This document shows positions 27,340-37,215 of a DNA stretch of 64,000 bases, in pieces. Position 1 is the first letter of the stretch; every line of letters starts with the position of its first letter. The DNA is from Pectobacterium araliae (GTDB lineage: Bacteria > Pseudomonadota > Gammaproteobacteria > Enterobacterales > Enterobacteriaceae): assembly GCF_037076465.1 (NCBI RefSeq), contig NZ_AP028908.1, positions 2,480,001-2,544,000 on the forward strand. Reading direction: 5' to 3'. Under the pieces are notes generated by a model. It searched no databases. It was not told where the DNA came from and saw only the letters and a list, made by a program, of their open reading frames with translations. A program made the position numbers and the translations under genes.

Positions 27340-28893
27340 ATGCGTAAGAATTTTCCTGTCAGTGATATTCAGTATTTATTAGATGAAAAAGCCAAGCTAA
27401 TGTCGGTTACGACCACCGATAGCCATATCACTTATGCAAATGACGATTTTATTGATGCCAGTGGTTACGGCTTTGAGGAGATTCTCCATCAGCCCCACAA
27501 TATCGTGCGCCACCCGGACATGCCCCCACAGGCATTTGCCGACATGTGGGCAACGCTGAAGGCGGGTAAAATCTGGACAGCCGTCGTCAAGAACCGCCGC
27601 AAGAGTGGCGATTACTATTGGGTAAAAGCCAGTACGACACCGCTGATGAAGGAAGGGAAAATAACCGGGTATATGTCGGTACGAACGCGCGTTTTACCGG
27701 AAGAGATTCGGCAAGCAGAGTCGCTTTACCGCCGCATGAACGAGGATAAATTAAAAAACCGTCGGCTCTATCAGGGATTATTGATTTATAAAGGGCCATT
27801 AAAACTTCTTAGCTTATTTAACGTCATCCCCGTACGTTGGCGGATACGAAGCTACATTTTCCTTTTCATGCTCTTCACGCTGCTTTTCTTACTGACGACG
27901 CTTCCTGTTACCACACCGCTACTCGTTTTTGTTTTGGTGCTACTCACTGGCGCGACAATAACCAGTGAATTATTAATTCAACACTTGGCAAAACCACTAG
28001 AAAAAATTCTATGCCAAGCCATTAATTCTGCATCCGGGCAAGCGGATAATTCGTTTCAACTTAATCGAGTGGACGAAGTCGGTATGCTATTACGCGCCGT
28101 CAATCAATCCGGTATGAATTTCCGCACGTTTGTCGATGATGTCAACGGCAAGCTGGCTGAACTGCGCCACGCCTGCGGCGAGATTGCGTCTGGGAATTAC
28201 ACGCTAAGCCAGCGCTGTGAAGATACCGCGCAAAGCTTACAGTCCACCGCGTCATCAATGGAAGAACTCACGGCGACGATCCAAAGTAATGCGTCTGCCA
28301 CACAGTTAGCGACACGTTGTGCGAATGATGCCAATCAGGCCGTCAGTGCAGGAGAGAAAGCTGTCAGTCAGGTCACGGACACGATGGCAACCATGACCCG
28401 TTCCAGCAAAGAGATCACTGACATCATCAGCGTGCTGGATAATCTGGCGTTCCAGACCAACATTCTGGCGCTCAATGCAGCAGTAGAAGCGGCTCATGCG
28501 GGAGAACAGGGAAAAAGTTTCGCCGTCGTAGCGGGGGAAGTCCGTATTCTGGCGCAGCGTAGCGCCGCCGCCGCGAAAGACATTGCGGCGATTATTGATA
28601 CAACCATTACCAACATTCACACCAGCGATAAATTGGTCAACCATACCAGTCAGTCAATGAACAACATTTTGGCTCAGGTACAACAGGTCTCGCAGCTTGT
28701 GAATCAAATCAGCCTGGCGACACAAGAGCAATCACAAGGACTGGGGCAGATTAATTCTGCGGTGAATAACATTGATGAATTGACGCGCCAGAACACCATT
28801 CTGGCTACGCACTCCAGTTCTGCCATTAACAGTCTGGAACAGCAGATCTCCACGATGTCTGAGGCCGTATCCGTTTTCAGTACGTCTCGATAA
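27340..28893 (+). CDS. Aer-like PAS methyl-accepting chemoreceptor (copy 2)
   Basis: 517 aa, the same length and layout as the receptor at 25259: PAS with [17 protein letters not shown]...[14 protein letters not shown], then a hydrophobic pair (about 165-210), HAMP and a signalling domain with [36 protein letters not shown]. The PAS core and kinase tip are almost identical to copy 1; the membrane segment and the region around residues 120-160 differ most. That pattern fits duplication followed by divergence in the anchor. AAAGGA at 27327-27332 is the ribosome site. It has its own terminator-like hairpin at 28928-28957. Confidence 0.9.
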   Translation: MRKNFPVSDIQYLLDEKAKLMSVTTTDSHITYANDDFIDASGYGFEEILHQPHNIVRHPDMPPQAFADMWATLKAGKIWTAVVKNRRKSGDYYWVKASTTPLMKEGKITGYMSVRTRVLPEEIRQAESLYRRMNEDKLKNRRLYQGLLIYKGPLKLLSLFNVIPVRWRIRSYIFLFMLFTLLFLLTTLPVTTPLLVFVLVLLTGATITSELLIQHLAKPLEKILCQAINSASGQADNSFQLNRVDEVGMLLRAVNQSGMNFRTFVDDVNGKLAELRHACGEIASGNYTLSQRCEDTAQSLQSTASSMEELTATIQSNASATQLATRCANDANQAVSAGEKAVSQVTDTMATMTRSSKEITDIISVLDNLAFQTNILALNAAVEAAHAGEQGKSFAVVAGEVRILAQRSAAAAKDIAAIIDTTITNIHTSDKLVNHTSQSMNNILAQVQQVSQLVNQISLATQEQSQGLGQINSAVNNIDELTRQNTILATHSSSAINSLEQQISTMSEAVSVFSTSR

Positions 28894-28927
28894 ACCCGCT
28901 CTTACGCTGTTATTGCCTCTCAATTTC

Positions 28928-28957
28928 AAACCGTTACTGTCAGTCAGGTAATGGTTT
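28928..28957 (+). terminator. Hairpin after the second Aer-like gene
   Basis: AAACCGTTAC (28928-28937) pairs with GTAATGGTTT (28948-28957) with one mismatch, 10-base loop, followed by GTCACT. It lies 34 bases after the stop codon; there is no strong T-run. Confidence 0.5.
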
Positions 28958-29012
28958 GTCACTGCCCGATTTTCTGATAGCTTAATCTGAGGATTTTTCG
29001 GAGAAACGATTA

Positions 29013-30005
29013 ATGAAACTGGCAATTTACAGCACTAAGCAATATGACCGTAAATATCTGGAACAGGTCAATCAACAGTTTGGCTATGAGCTGGAATTTT
29101 TTGATTTTATGCTGACATCGCGTACCGCCAAAACAGCTGCTGGCTGTCAGGCCGTTTGTATCTTCGTAAACGATGACGGCGGCCGCGAGGTGCTGACCGA
29201 GCTGGCAGAGTTAGGCATCAAAACGCTGGCGTTACGTTGCGCAGGTTTTAACAATGTCGATTTAGAAGCCGCTAAGGAACTGGGTATCAGCGTCGTACGC
29301 GTTCCTGCCTATTCCCCTGAAGCCGTGGCCGAACACGCAGTGGGTCTGATGCTGACGCTTAACCGTCGTATTCACCGCGCCTATCAGCGTACCCGCGATG
29401 CAAACTTCTCTCTGGAGGGGCTGATTGGGTTCAACATGCATAACCGGACGGCGGGCATTATTGGCACCGGAAAAATCGGCGTTGCCACCATGCGTATTTT
29501 GAAAGGTTTTGGCATGCGCCTGCTAGCCTTCGATCCCTACCCGAACCCGCAGGCATTGGAACTAGGCGCGGAATATGTCGATCTAAAAACGCTGTATGCC
29601 AATGCGGACGTCATCTCTCTGCATTGCCCGCTGACGCCGGAAAATCATCACCTGCTTAATCAGGCAGCCTTTGCACAAATGAAAAACGGCGTCATGATCG
29701 TCAACACCAGCCGTGGTGGATTGATCGACTCGCAGGCGGCTATCGACGCGCTGAAGCAGCAAAAAATTGGCGCACTGGGGATGGACGTTTATGAAAACGA
29801 GCGCGATCTCTTCTTCGCCGATAAATCCAACGACGTGATCCAAGACGATGTGTTCCGCCGCCTATCGGCGTGCCACAACGTACTGTTTACCGGACATCAG
29901 GCGTTCCTGACCGAAGAAGCACTAATCAGCATTTCCCAAACCACGCTACAGAGCCTGAAAGACATCAGCCAGAACGCACCTTGCGCGAATCTGGTGACAT
30001 CTTAA
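29013..30005 (+). CDS. ldhA: Fermentative D-lactate dehydrogenase LdhA
   Basis: 330 aa D-2-hydroxyacid dehydrogenase, the length of E. coli LdhA (329). It has the NAD-binding GTGKIGVATMRIL (G-x-G-x-x-G), catalytic Arg region 'MIVNTSRGGLIDSQA', the Glu in 'MDVYENERDLFF', and catalytic His in FTGHQAFLTEEA. It reduces pyruvate to D-lactate with NADH during fermentation. The ribosome site is GGAG about 10 bases upstream. In E. coli ldhA neighbours ydbH and hslJ; here two receptors lie between it and ydbH, and a DUF333 lipoprotein gene is convergent downstream. Confidence 0.96.
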   Translation: MKLAIYSTKQYDRKYLEQVNQQFGYELEFFDFMLTSRTAKTAAGCQAVCIFVNDDGGREVLTELAELGIKTLALRCAGFNNVDLEAAKELGISVVRVPAYSPEAVAEHAVGLMLTLNRRIHRAYQRTRDANFSLEGLIGFNMHNRTAGIIGTGKIGVATMRILKGFGMRLLAFDPYPNPQALELGAEYVDLKTLYANADVISLHCPLTPENHHLLNQAAFAQMKNGVMIVNTSRGGLIDSQAAIDALKQQKIGALGMDVYENERDLFFADKSNDVIQDDVFRRLSACHNVLFTGHQAFLTEEALISISQTTLQSLKDISQNAPCANLVTS

Positions 30006-30035
30006 TTACTCTCTGCAGGGTGATTGCCGCAACAC

Positions 30036-30326
30036 TCACCCTGCCGGACAACTGCCATTCATCAGCGATTGCTCACTACAGCGCTTGCCATTGGCTAACT
30101 GACAGGCTCCTACGCTTGCACCATCAAGCTGCCTGGAAACCGCCATCGTCCCACCAATCAGCGTACAGTTAACGTCAATCGGAGAACTGCTTTTCAATAG
30201 CACAGCGACATTTTCACCATCATTCTGCGTGGCTTGTTGCTGGGCAGCCGTCGTACTTTCACTATGATTGCTGCATCCCGCCAGCAACAATGCAGCAGCA
30301 GTACATAACCATGGCAATAATTTCAT
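30036..30326 (-). CDS. DUF333-domain lipoprotein (YoaF-like)
   Basis: 96 aa from the ATG at 30326 (an upstream in-frame start adds 13 polar residues before the signal peptide and is unlikely). The lipobox LLAGC is at residues ~14-18. The mature part has a Thr/Gln-rich spacer, then a DUF333 module: N-C-T-x-x-G-G ... V-G-A-C-x-L-x-N-G-x-R-C-S-E ... G-x-C, with four conserved Cys. DUF333 proteins are small envelope lipoproteins of unknown function. The gene is convergent with ldhA (30 bases between stops). Confidence 0.7.
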   Translation of the reverse strand: MKLLPWLCTAAALLLAGCSNHSESTTAAQQQATQNDGENVAVLLKSSSPIDVNCTLIGGTMAVSRQLDGASVGACQLANGKRCSEQSLMNGSCPAG

Positions 30327-30828
30327 GTTTTGGCCTCGGTTTGAGTGGGCTACCGCTTCAGCCATTACGCTTTACACCATAACCCAGAGAATGTTTTTCA
30401 GACAAAGACTATATCCATCAGACCCCACGTCGGCAACTACGATCGTGAAGTAAAAGAGATGCCTCTCTTACTCCCGCCCCAAGAAGACGACAAAATCCTC
30501 ACTCACGAGCCGAAATGCGGTATCGAATGCCGTGTTTTGTTCACGTTAAGTCCTCTTCTACGCATCGATCTTTAAGATGGGTAATAACAAAGATAACTTA
30601 TTCTAGTTTTATTAAAAAAATGGCACGATAACATCTACAAATGCACCGTTAATAATTGTAAAAATCCATATTTATGAGCCACTCATTGGCGATACGAACA
30701 TGACTAAGATTGAAGAAATTCTACCGCAATAATATATAAAAGCAGATGACATTACGGCTGGATTAGAATGTATATTGACTCACAATATATTCATCTATTA
30801 ATGGAACATTTATCAAAAAACGATGTAC
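30327..30828. other. Gene-free gap between the DUF333 and 122-aa membrane protein genes
   Basis: 502 bases, strongly AT-rich towards the right. No supported gene; a 76-codon plus-strand frame at 30345-30575 lacks a ribosome site and any recognisable feature. A 7-bp inverted repeat, TATATTG...CAATATA, at 30771-30789 lies just beyond the 3' end of the membrane protein gene and could be its terminator. Confidence 0.45.
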
Positions 30829-31197
30829 TCAGACCATCAGTAACGCAAAGACGATAGCCAGCCCATTAAAGATCGCCGAGATTCCCACAATCACACAACC
30901 CGCAGCCAAAATGCGCAGCAGAAATGTCTTAACCTCTCCTGAGAGCGTCCGCGCCAGACGCCAAAATCCCATGCCAATATTCGCGACATAAATGCCATAG
31001 AAAACTATCGCAGCGATCACAAGGTATCCTCCCCAAACGCTACCGTTCACAAAATAGGGGAGTAAAAAATAATTAATAGCAACAAGCAGAACCGCAACAG
31101 CAAGATGCATCGATGTTATCCGCACGCCGTAATCGCCACGCGCTATCTTCGCCAACCAGTGGTTACTTTTGATGTTTTCTGAACGAACAAAAATCAT
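30829..31197 (-). CDS. Small integral membrane protein, unknown function
   Basis: 122 aa starting at an ATG with AAGGA six bases upstream, which supports it as real. There are three or four membrane segments: about 30-48, 56-75, and 90-120 (possibly two). The N-terminus is a basic, polar 25-residue cytoplasmic stretch (FVRSENIKSNHWLAKIARGD). I do not recognise the family. The gene is isolated; no operon partners are visible. Confidence 0.65.
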   Translation of the reverse strand: MIFVRSENIKSNHWLAKIARGDYGVRITSMHLAVAVLLVAINYFLLPYFVNGSVWGGYLVIAAIVFYGIYVANIGMGFWRLARTLSGEVKTFLLRILAAGCVIVGISAIFNGLAIVFALLMV

Positions 31198-31492
31198 AAC
31201 TCTTCCTTAAGTTCATAACGCTATAAACCAATCTAAACGATGCTTATACACCGAAATATCTCTTATTTTCAACAGCAAAGAGCACATAGCGCCAACATGA
31301 AACGCACGGTGAGACATAACTTCACAGCATGAAACCATCGGTGCCGAACACGAAGTAATGACACCGCCGTAAAACGATCTGGCATTCGTCGCCGTAATCC
31401 GTACCATACACGCCATGATCGTGCAGAGCGTGTTGGCGTCTGCACTGAACCGTTTTCCATCCGCAACGCCTTTTGCAACGAGCACAAATAAA

Positions 31493-32428
31493 ATGCAAGA
31501 AAATCAACAAATTAACCAGAAGCAACAATACAATCTTAACAAGTTGCAAAAGCGCCTGCGTCGTAACGTTGGCGAAGCTATCGCTGATTTCAATATGATT
31601 GAGGAAGGCGATCGCATTATGGTATGCCTGTCCGGCGGGAAAGATAGTTTCACCATGCTGGAGATTCTGCGCAATCTGCAACAGAGTGCGCCGATTAATT
31701 TTTCTCTGGTCGCAGTGAATTTGGATCAGAAGCAACCAGGGTTCCCAGAGCACGTTCTGCCGCAGTACCTTGATGGTATCGGCGTGGAGTACAAGATCGT
31801 CGAAGAAAATACCTACGGGATTGTGAAAGATAAGATCCCAGAGGGTAAAACCACGTGTTCACTGTGTTCACGCCTGCGTCGCGGGATTTTGTACCGTACC
31901 GCGACGGAACTCGGCGCGACAAAAATCGCCCTTGGTCACCACCGTGACGATATTCTGCAAACGCTGTTCCTGAACATGTTCTATGGCGGAAAGCTAAAAG
32001 GCATGCCACCGAAATTGATGAGCGACGACGGCAAACATATCGTCATCCGCCCTCTTGCCTACTGCCGTGAAAAAGATATCGAACGCTTTGCTGAAGCACG
32101 CCAATATCCGATTATTCCGTGCAACCTGTGCGGTTCGCAGCCAAATCTGCAACGTCAGGTGATTAAAGATATGCTACGCGACTGGGATAAACGCTACCCA
32201 GGCCGTATTGAGACCATGTTTAGCGCCATGCAGAACGTTGTTCCTTCACATCTTGCCGATCATGCACTGTTTGATTTCAAAAACATTCGCCACGGTAGCG
32301 ACGTGGTGGATGGCGGTGATTTGGCTTTCGACCGTGAAGAGTTACCGTTGCAACCTGCCGGCTGGCAGCCGGAAGACGATGACGAGGCGCCATCAGTGAC
32401 CCGCCTTGACGTGCTGGAAATAAAATAA
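31493..32428 (+). CDS. ttcA: tRNA 2-thiocytidine(32) synthetase TtcA
   Basis: 311 aa from the ATG at 31493, the same length as E. coli TtcA; the upstream extension of the frame has no homology. PP-loop SGGKDS at 47-52, cysteine pair in [12 protein letters not shown], and a further Cys in [11 protein letters not shown]. TtcA adds sulfur to C32 of several tRNAs, using ATP and an oxygen-sensitive 4Fe-4S cluster held by three Cys. No strong ribosome site is visible. The preceding 295 bases (31198-31492) hold no other supported gene. A small membrane protein gene follows at 53 bases. Confidence 0.96.
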   Translation: MQENQQINQKQQYNLNKLQKRLRRNVGEAIADFNMIEEGDRIMVCLSGGKDSFTMLEILRNLQQSAPINFSLVAVNLDQKQPGFPEHVLPQYLDGIGVEYKIVEENTYGIVKDKIPEGKTTCSLCSRLRRGILYRTATELGATKIALGHHRDDILQTLFLNMFYGGKLKGMPPKLMSDDGKHIVIRPLAYCREKDIERFAEARQYPIIPCNLCGSQPNLQRQVIKDMLRDWDKRYPGRIETMFSAMQNVVPSHLADHALFDFKNIRHGSDVVDGGDLAFDREELPLQPAGWQPEDDDEAPSVTRLDVLEIK

Positions 32429-32481
32429 GTACAGGATATTCGATGCCCTGTTTCATGCTCGATACTATCGCCTAAGGTATA

Positions 32482-32769
32482 ATGATGGAACAAAAAAGGA
32501 CAACCGTTGAACGGTTAGAAAAGGAATTACAGGGAAACATAAAAGTAAAACCGTGGGTATTTCTTGGTGGCGTTTCCACCGCACTGTCCGCCTTGTTAGA
32601 GTTTTATTCCAATCCATATGGCGATAGTACCTATCTATATGCTCAAGTGCTTTTGGCTGTGGGTTGTTTAGGATATGGCGTATCTTTGTTTTATAACCAA
32701 AAAAAGCTGGAAGCGGCTGTAGCCGCCTTGCGTTCTGAAGCAGGAGAAATGGGCGATACACCAAAATAG
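32482..32769 (+). CDS. Small membrane protein downstream of ttcA, unknown
   Basis: 95 aa (ATG at 32482 or 32485). AAGG a few bases upstream supports translation. Layout: a charged N-terminal helix (about 1-24), two membrane segments (about 26-42 and 52-69), and a short coiled-coil-like tail (NQKKLEAAVAALRSEAGEMG). I do not recognise the family. It could be co-transcribed with ttcA (53-base gap, no terminator between). Codon use and start context look normal. Confidence 0.6.
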   Translation: MMEQKRTTVERLEKELQGNIKVKPWVFLGGVSTALSALLEFYSNPYGDSTYLYAQVLLAVGCLGYGVSLFYNQKKLEAAVAALRSEAGEMGDTPK

Positions 32770-32770
32770 C

Positions 32771-32797
32771 AAAAAAAAAGCCGACAAAACTGTCGGC
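32771..32797 (-). terminator. Rho-independent terminator for zntB (minus strand)
   Basis: GCCGACA/TGTCGGC stem (32780-32797, 4-base loop) with nine A residues on its left, i.e. a T-run when read on the minus strand. Transcription from zntB reaches it about 210 bases after the stop. It also abuts the end of the small membrane protein gene on the plus strand. Confidence 0.75.
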
Positions 32798-33008
32798 ATG
32801 GTGTGAATCAATTGTGCTATGCAGTAATTCAAAAAAGGAAGTAAGACAATATGGAGCGCAACGCCCATCGCTTGACGTTGCATTCACCTGCGGGAATGAT
32901 AGTGCCGCACAATAAGGTAAAAAATGTTGATATTGCTCAATTTACGCGTGGTTTTTTAGCCCTTCGCGACAGTTTGTGATTATCGACGCCCCCACTCACC
33001 GTGAGTCG

Positions 33009-33992
33009 CTATAGCCATTTACTACGCTTTAACCACCATGCAACACCGCCAACCAATATCATTAACATCAGACAAAAAGTGAAAAAACCAAACGGCGCAT
33101 CGCCGCCGGGAATTCCCCCTAAGTTGACGCCAAATAGCCCGGTTAAAAACGTCGTCGGCAGAAAAACCATCGCCAAAAGCGACATCGTATAGGTACGGCG
33201 GTTCATCGCTTCGGTCATCAAGGCGGTGATTTCATCCGAAAGTACCGTGGTACGCGCAATACTGGCATCCAGATCTTCCAGCCCGCGCCCTAATCGATCG
33301 GCAATTTCCTGCATTCTACGGCGATCGTCATCCTGCATCCAGGGCAGTTTCTCGCCGGAAATACGCGAGAATACATCGCGCTGTGGCGTCATATAGCGGC
33401 GTAGCACGATAAGCTGTTTGCGGATCAGCGCCAGCTCACCGCGCGGTGGAATTTTTTGCTCCAGCAAATCCTCTTCCAGATCGATGATTTTCTCATGCAA
33501 ATCATCAATAAACTCGCTGGTATGATCGGTCAACGCTTCCGCAATGGAGACCAACCAGCTTCCGCTGTCCGTCGGGCCATTGCCTTCCTTCAGGTCGGTA
33601 AGAATTTCGTCGATAGCCAGAATCTTACGACGTCGGGTAGAAATGATCAGCTTGTCGGTAATGAACACGCGAACGGCCACCAGTTGATCTGGCCGCGCAT
33701 TGGCATTCAAGTTGATGCTGCGTAGCGTGATCAGCGTGCCTTCACCCAAACGAGTGACTCTAGGCCGGACACTTTCCCCCGTTAACGCATTGCGTACGCT
33801 ATCCGGCACCAGGATCGTTTTATTCAACCAGCGAGCACTAGCAGGCAATGTAGAGTCGAGGTGTAGCCAACAGGGTTTCTCGCTGTTGACGACGTCATGC
33901 TCGCCTATCGGGGTGATCCCGCCCTTTCCATCCAACTGATACGCATGAACCGCACCGCTGTGTTGCAACTCTTTTCCTGCAAAGGATTCCAC
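33009..33992 (-). CDS. zntB: Zinc transporter ZntB (CorA family)
   Basis: 327 aa from the GTG at 33992, exactly the E. coli ZntB length. GGAGG lies six bases before this GTG, and the frame upstream is polar and non-homologous. The cytoplasmic funnel domain includes WLHLDSTLP and '[14 protein letters not shown]'. Two C-terminal membrane helices carry the CorA-family signature GVN ([12 protein letters not shown]), which replaces the usual GMN as in other ZntB proteins, and the end is WWLKRSKWL. It imports zinc across the inner membrane, reportedly proton-driven. The terminator is at 32771-32797. Confidence 0.94.
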   Translation of the reverse strand: MESFAGKELQHSGAVHAYQLDGKGGITPIGEHDVVNSEKPCWLHLDSTLPASARWLNKTILVPDSVRNALTGESVRPRVTRLGEGTLITLRSINLNANARPDQLVAVRVFITDKLIISTRRRKILAIDEILTDLKEGNGPTDSGSWLVSIAEALTDHTSEFIDDLHEKIIDLEEDLLEQKIPPRGELALIRKQLIVLRRYMTPQRDVFSRISGEKLPWMQDDDRRRMQEIADRLGRGLEDLDASIARTTVLSDEITALMTEAMNRRTYTMSLLAMVFLPTTFLTGLFGVNLGGIPGGDAPFGFFTFCLMLMILVGGVAWWLKRSKWL

Positions 33993-34074
33993 GTCTTGCC
34001 TCCAACGGTTTTTGCTATCAGCTCTTTTTCTATCCGCTCTGCGATTTTCTAATCGGCATGTGTCAGTACGGGAT

Positions 34075-35712
34075 CTAATGCTTTTCGATGTAAAGCATGT
34101 GGCTATAGGCCACATCTTCGGGGTTAGTAATGGGATAGCCCTTCACCCACGGTTTAATCAGGCGCCCGTTGGTATATTGATAGATCGGCGCAATCGGTGC
34201 TTCATCCATCAAGATCTGCTCAGCTCGGTTGTAATCCGCATTCAGCGCCTGCGGGTTAGTCTGGTTACCTGCCTCATCTAGCACGCGATCGTAATTTGCA
34301 TTTTTAAAGCGCGCGATATTGCCGCTGTGGTGTGATGTCAGCAGTGAAAGGAATGTTGAGGGTTCGTTGTAATCACCAACCCAAGACGCCCGCACGACGT
34401 CGAAATTACCGCTATTACGGCTGTCGATGTAGGTTTGCCACTCTTGGTTGGACAAACGTACATCAACGCCCAATGTCTTCTTCCACATAGATGCCACAGC
34501 AATCGCGATCTTCTGGTGGCTTTCTGATGTGTTGTACAACAGCGACAATTTCAACGGATTATTTGGGCCGTAACCTGCGGCTGCCATCAACGCTTTGGCC
34601 TGCGCATCCAACTCATCTTGAGAATATTGCTGCAACAGGCTTTCCGTCGGTTTGAAGCCTGCCGTAACATCCGGCGTAAAGTGCCAGGCTGGTTTTTCCC
34701 CCGTGCCCAGAACTTTTTCGGCAATCACTTTACGATCGATGGCGTAAGACAGCGCTTTTCGTACGCGGACATCATTGGTCGGTGCACGCTGCGTGTTAAA
34801 CGCGTAATAATAGGTGCCAAGCTGATCCGGCGTATAAACCTGACCGGGTAAGTCTTTTAGCAGCTTTTGGTACAGGTTTTTAGGAAATGACTCGGTGATA
34901 TCGATATCCCCGGACAGATAGCGTTTTGTCGCATTCGATTCCTGATTGATGGGAACAAAGGTCACTTTCGTCAGGCGCGTATTAGCGTTATCCCAATAAT
35001 ATTGATTCTGCGTAAGCACCAGCTTTTCATTAACGACGCGCTGATCCAGTTTAAACGCCCCATTTCCGATCAGATTTCCCGGTTTCGTCCAGTCGTTTCC
35101 GAATTTCTCTACCGTGGCCTGATGTACCGGAAACAGGCTGAAATTTGCCGTCAAGCTGACAAAATAAGGTACAGGTTTGCTGAGCTGCACTTTCAGTGTG
35201 TGGTCATTAACGGCTGTCACGCCAAGCTGATCGACTGGCATTTTGCCTGCAAGAATCTGCTCAGCGTTCTGAATCCCCGCGAGTCGGGCAAACCAGGAGA
35301 ATGGCGAACTGTTTTCGGGCGTGACCAGACGACGCCAGCTGTAGACAAAGTCCTTCGCCGTGACGGGCTCACCGTTAGACCAACGGGCATTATCACGCAG
35401 GGTAAAGATAAACGTGCGGTTATCGTTCGTCTGCCAGCGCAGCGCTACGCCGGGGACGATGTTTCCCTTGGCGTCCTGATTGACCAGGCCTTCAAACAGA
35501 TCGCGCGCCACCTGAGCTTCCATCAGCCCGACCGCTTTTATCGGATCGAGAGAAGCCGGTTCATCTTTAATGTGGCGGACGATTTCTTGCTTTTCAGCCA
35601 GAACCGTTCCCGCCGGAACCTGCGCCGCGACAGCATTGCCTGTCATGGCCGCCATCAACGCGGCATAAAATGCAGAATATCCATAGTGCATGATGATTTG
35701 ACCTGAAAGCAT
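34075..35712 (-). CDS. mppA: Periplasmic murein tripeptide-binding protein MppA
   Basis: 545 aa (E. coli 537), an OppA-family solute-binding protein. The signal peptide lies in the first ~28 residues; translation may start at 35712 or at the ATG seven codons later (35691). The mature start [26 protein letters not shown] and the end '[20 protein letters not shown]' match MppA. It binds murein tripeptide for import by the Opp permease, as part of cell-wall recycling. Divergent from mpaA, which acts on the same tripeptide, so the two form a functional pair. Confidence 0.95.
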   Translation of the reverse strand: MLSGQIIMHYGYSAFYAALMAAMTGNAVAAQVPAGTVLAEKQEIVRHIKDEPASLDPIKAVGLMEAQVARDLFEGLVNQDAKGNIVPGVALRWQTNDNRTFIFTLRDNARWSNGEPVTAKDFVYSWRRLVTPENSSPFSWFARLAGIQNAEQILAGKMPVDQLGVTAVNDHTLKVQLSKPVPYFVSLTANFSLFPVHQATVEKFGNDWTKPGNLIGNGAFKLDQRVVNEKLVLTQNQYYWDNANTRLTKVTFVPINQESNATKRYLSGDIDITESFPKNLYQKLLKDLPGQVYTPDQLGTYYYAFNTQRAPTNDVRVRKALSYAIDRKVIAEKVLGTGEKPAWHFTPDVTAGFKPTESLLQQYSQDELDAQAKALMAAAGYGPNNPLKLSLLYNTSESHQKIAIAVASMWKKTLGVDVRLSNQEWQTYIDSRNSGNFDVVRASWVGDYNEPSTFLSLLTSHHSGNIARFKNANYDRVLDEAGNQTNPQALNADYNRAEQILMDEAPIAPIYQYTNGRLIKPWVKGYPITNPEDVAYSHMLYIEKH

Positions 35713-35856
35713 AATGAGTTGATTGAAGAATATAATAGTCAGAAATCAGCGCTATCATCCAGCGATACCCCCGCAATTTGTCCGCCGGCATCGTCGTTTG
35801 CGTCTCCGGGCCGATTTTTTTATGATGAAACGCATAGGTAACCACAGGGCGATATT

Positions 35857-36576
35857 ATGGAAAACACAATCATTCCTCTTCAGGCACGCCAGCAACGCGG
35901 TAATTTGCCGTCGTTGGGCGAACCGTATGGGAAATCGTTGCTGGGCGCACCATTACTGTATTTCCCAGCCGAATTAACGCCATCGGAAAGTGGACTGATT
36001 ATTGCCGGAACACACGGCGATGAAACTGCGGCGGTGGTAGCACTTTCCTGCGCGCTGCGTACCCTCTTTTCAGGGCAGCGTCGCCACCATGTGATTCTTG
36101 CAGTGAACCCGGATGGCTGTCAGTTGGGCCTGCGTGCCAACGCTAACGGTGTTGATCTCAATCGCAATTTTCCAGCCAGCAACTGGCAACCGGGGAAAAC
36201 GGTATACCGCTGGAATAGCGCCGCAGATGAACGCGATGTCGAGCTATCTACGGGGGAAACCGCAGGTTCAGAGCCGGAAACCAAAGCCCTTTGCACGCTG
36301 ATTGAGAAACTTAATCCTCGCTGGGTTGTCTCTTTTCATGAGCCGCTCGCCTGCATTGAAGACCCGCAGCGTTCCGAATTGGGTCACTGGTTGGCGCAAC
36401 AATGCAGGCTGCCACTCGTTTCGAGTGTCGGTTACGACACACCCGGCTCTTTCGGAAGTTGGTGCGCTGATCGTTCGCTCCATTGCATTACCGCTGAGCT
36501 TCCGCCAATCTCGGCAGATGCCGCCAGCGAATGCTACCTTAACGCGATGCTCTCGTTGCTAAGCCAGCAATTTTAA
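35857..36576 (+). CDS. mpaA: Murein tripeptide amidase MpaA (M14 zinc carboxypeptidase)
   Basis: 239 aa. The M14 zinc site is visible: His53 and Glu56 in GTHGDET, and His161 in VSFHEPL. NGVDLNRNFP carries the substrate Arg/Asn. MpaA splits the gamma-D-Glu-mDAP bond of murein tripeptide in the cytoplasm during recycling. It is divergent from mppA with 144 bases between. The ribosome site is weak. E. coli keeps mpaA in the same neighbourhood near tpx. Confidence 0.93.
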   Translation: MENTIIPLQARQQRGNLPSLGEPYGKSLLGAPLLYFPAELTPSESGLIIAGTHGDETAAVVALSCALRTLFSGQRRHHVILAVNPDGCQLGLRANANGVDLNRNFPASNWQPGKTVYRWNSAADERDVELSTGETAGSEPETKALCTLIEKLNPRWVVSFHEPLACIEDPQRSELGHWLAQQCRLPLVSSVGYDTPGSFGSWCADRSLHCITAELPPISADAASECYLNAMLSLLSQQF

Positions 36577-36655
36577 TCGTAATTTTTATACCAATGTTGC
36601 TAATGTTGCCCTAAACTGAGCAGCGTGTTAATCACCTGTAATTAAGGACGCAAAC

Positions 36656-37159
36656 ATGTCACAGAACGTACATTTTCAAGGCAATCCTGTGCCAGTAGCA
36701 GGGTCATTCCCGGCTAAAGGAAGCAAAGCACCAGCATTTACTCTGGTGGCTAAAGATCTGTCTGATGCTTCACTCAGCAACTATGCTGGCAAACGCAAAA
36801 TCCTGAACATTTTCCCAAGCATCGATACGGGTGTTTGTGCCGCGTCCGTGCGTAAATTCAACCAGTTGGGTTCTGAACTGGATAACACAGTGGTTCTGTG
36901 TATTTCTTCCGACCTGCCGTTTGCGCAGTCTCGCTTTTGCGGCGCGGAAGGTCTGAACAACGTCGTTGTACTGTCTACCCTGCGTGGCGGTGAGTTCAAA
37001 GAAAGCTATGGCGTCGCTATCGCCGATGGCGCGCTGAAAGGTCTGACCGCTCGCGCGGTTGTCGTACTAGATGAAAACGACAACGTGCTGCACAGCGAAC
37101 TGGTGAACGAAATCACCACTGAACCAGATTACGATGCTGCACTCGCTGTACTGAAGTAA
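36656..37159 (+). CDS. tpx: Lipid hydroperoxide-type thiol peroxidase Tpx
   Basis: 167 aa, the E. coli length. The peroxidatic Cys61 is in DTGVCAASV and the resolving Cys95 in SRFCGAEGL, the atypical 2-Cys peroxiredoxin arrangement. It reduces organic hydroperoxides with thioredoxin in the periplasm or cytoplasm. The end of the gene is followed by a perfect bidirectional terminator, and then at once by the 3' end of the DprA-like gene on the other strand. In E. coli tpx faces tyrR directly. Confidence 0.97.
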   Translation: MSQNVHFQGNPVPVAGSFPAKGSKAPAFTLVAKDLSDASLSNYAGKRKILNIFPSIDTGVCAASVRKFNQLGSELDNTVVLCISSDLPFAQSRFCGAEGLNNVVVLSTLRGGEFKESYGVAIADGALKGLTARAVVVLDENDNVLHSELVNEITTEPDYDAALAVLK

Positions 37160-37179
37160 GCGATACTGGCATTACGTGA

Positions 37180-37205
37180 AAAACGGCTGCGCGAGCAGCC
37201 GTTTT
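37180..37205. terminator. Bidirectional terminator shared by tpx and the DprA-like gene
   Basis: AAAACGGCTGC (37180-37190), loop GCGA, GCAGCCGTTTT (37195-37205): a perfect 11-bp stem flanked by A-runs and T-runs, so it can terminate on both strands. Only ten bases separate it from the stop codon of the minus-strand gene at 37216. Confidence 0.9.
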
Positions 37206-37215
37206 GTTATTTTGA

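Noticed and set aside
30345..30575. 76-codon plus-strand frame overlapping the DUF333 lipoprotein start region
   Set aside because: No ribosome site or recognisable sequence; overlaps the opposite gene.
33993..34115. N-terminal extension of zntB
   Set aside because: The extended start would overlap the end of mppA; GGAGG plus GTG at 33992 gives exactly the E. coli length.
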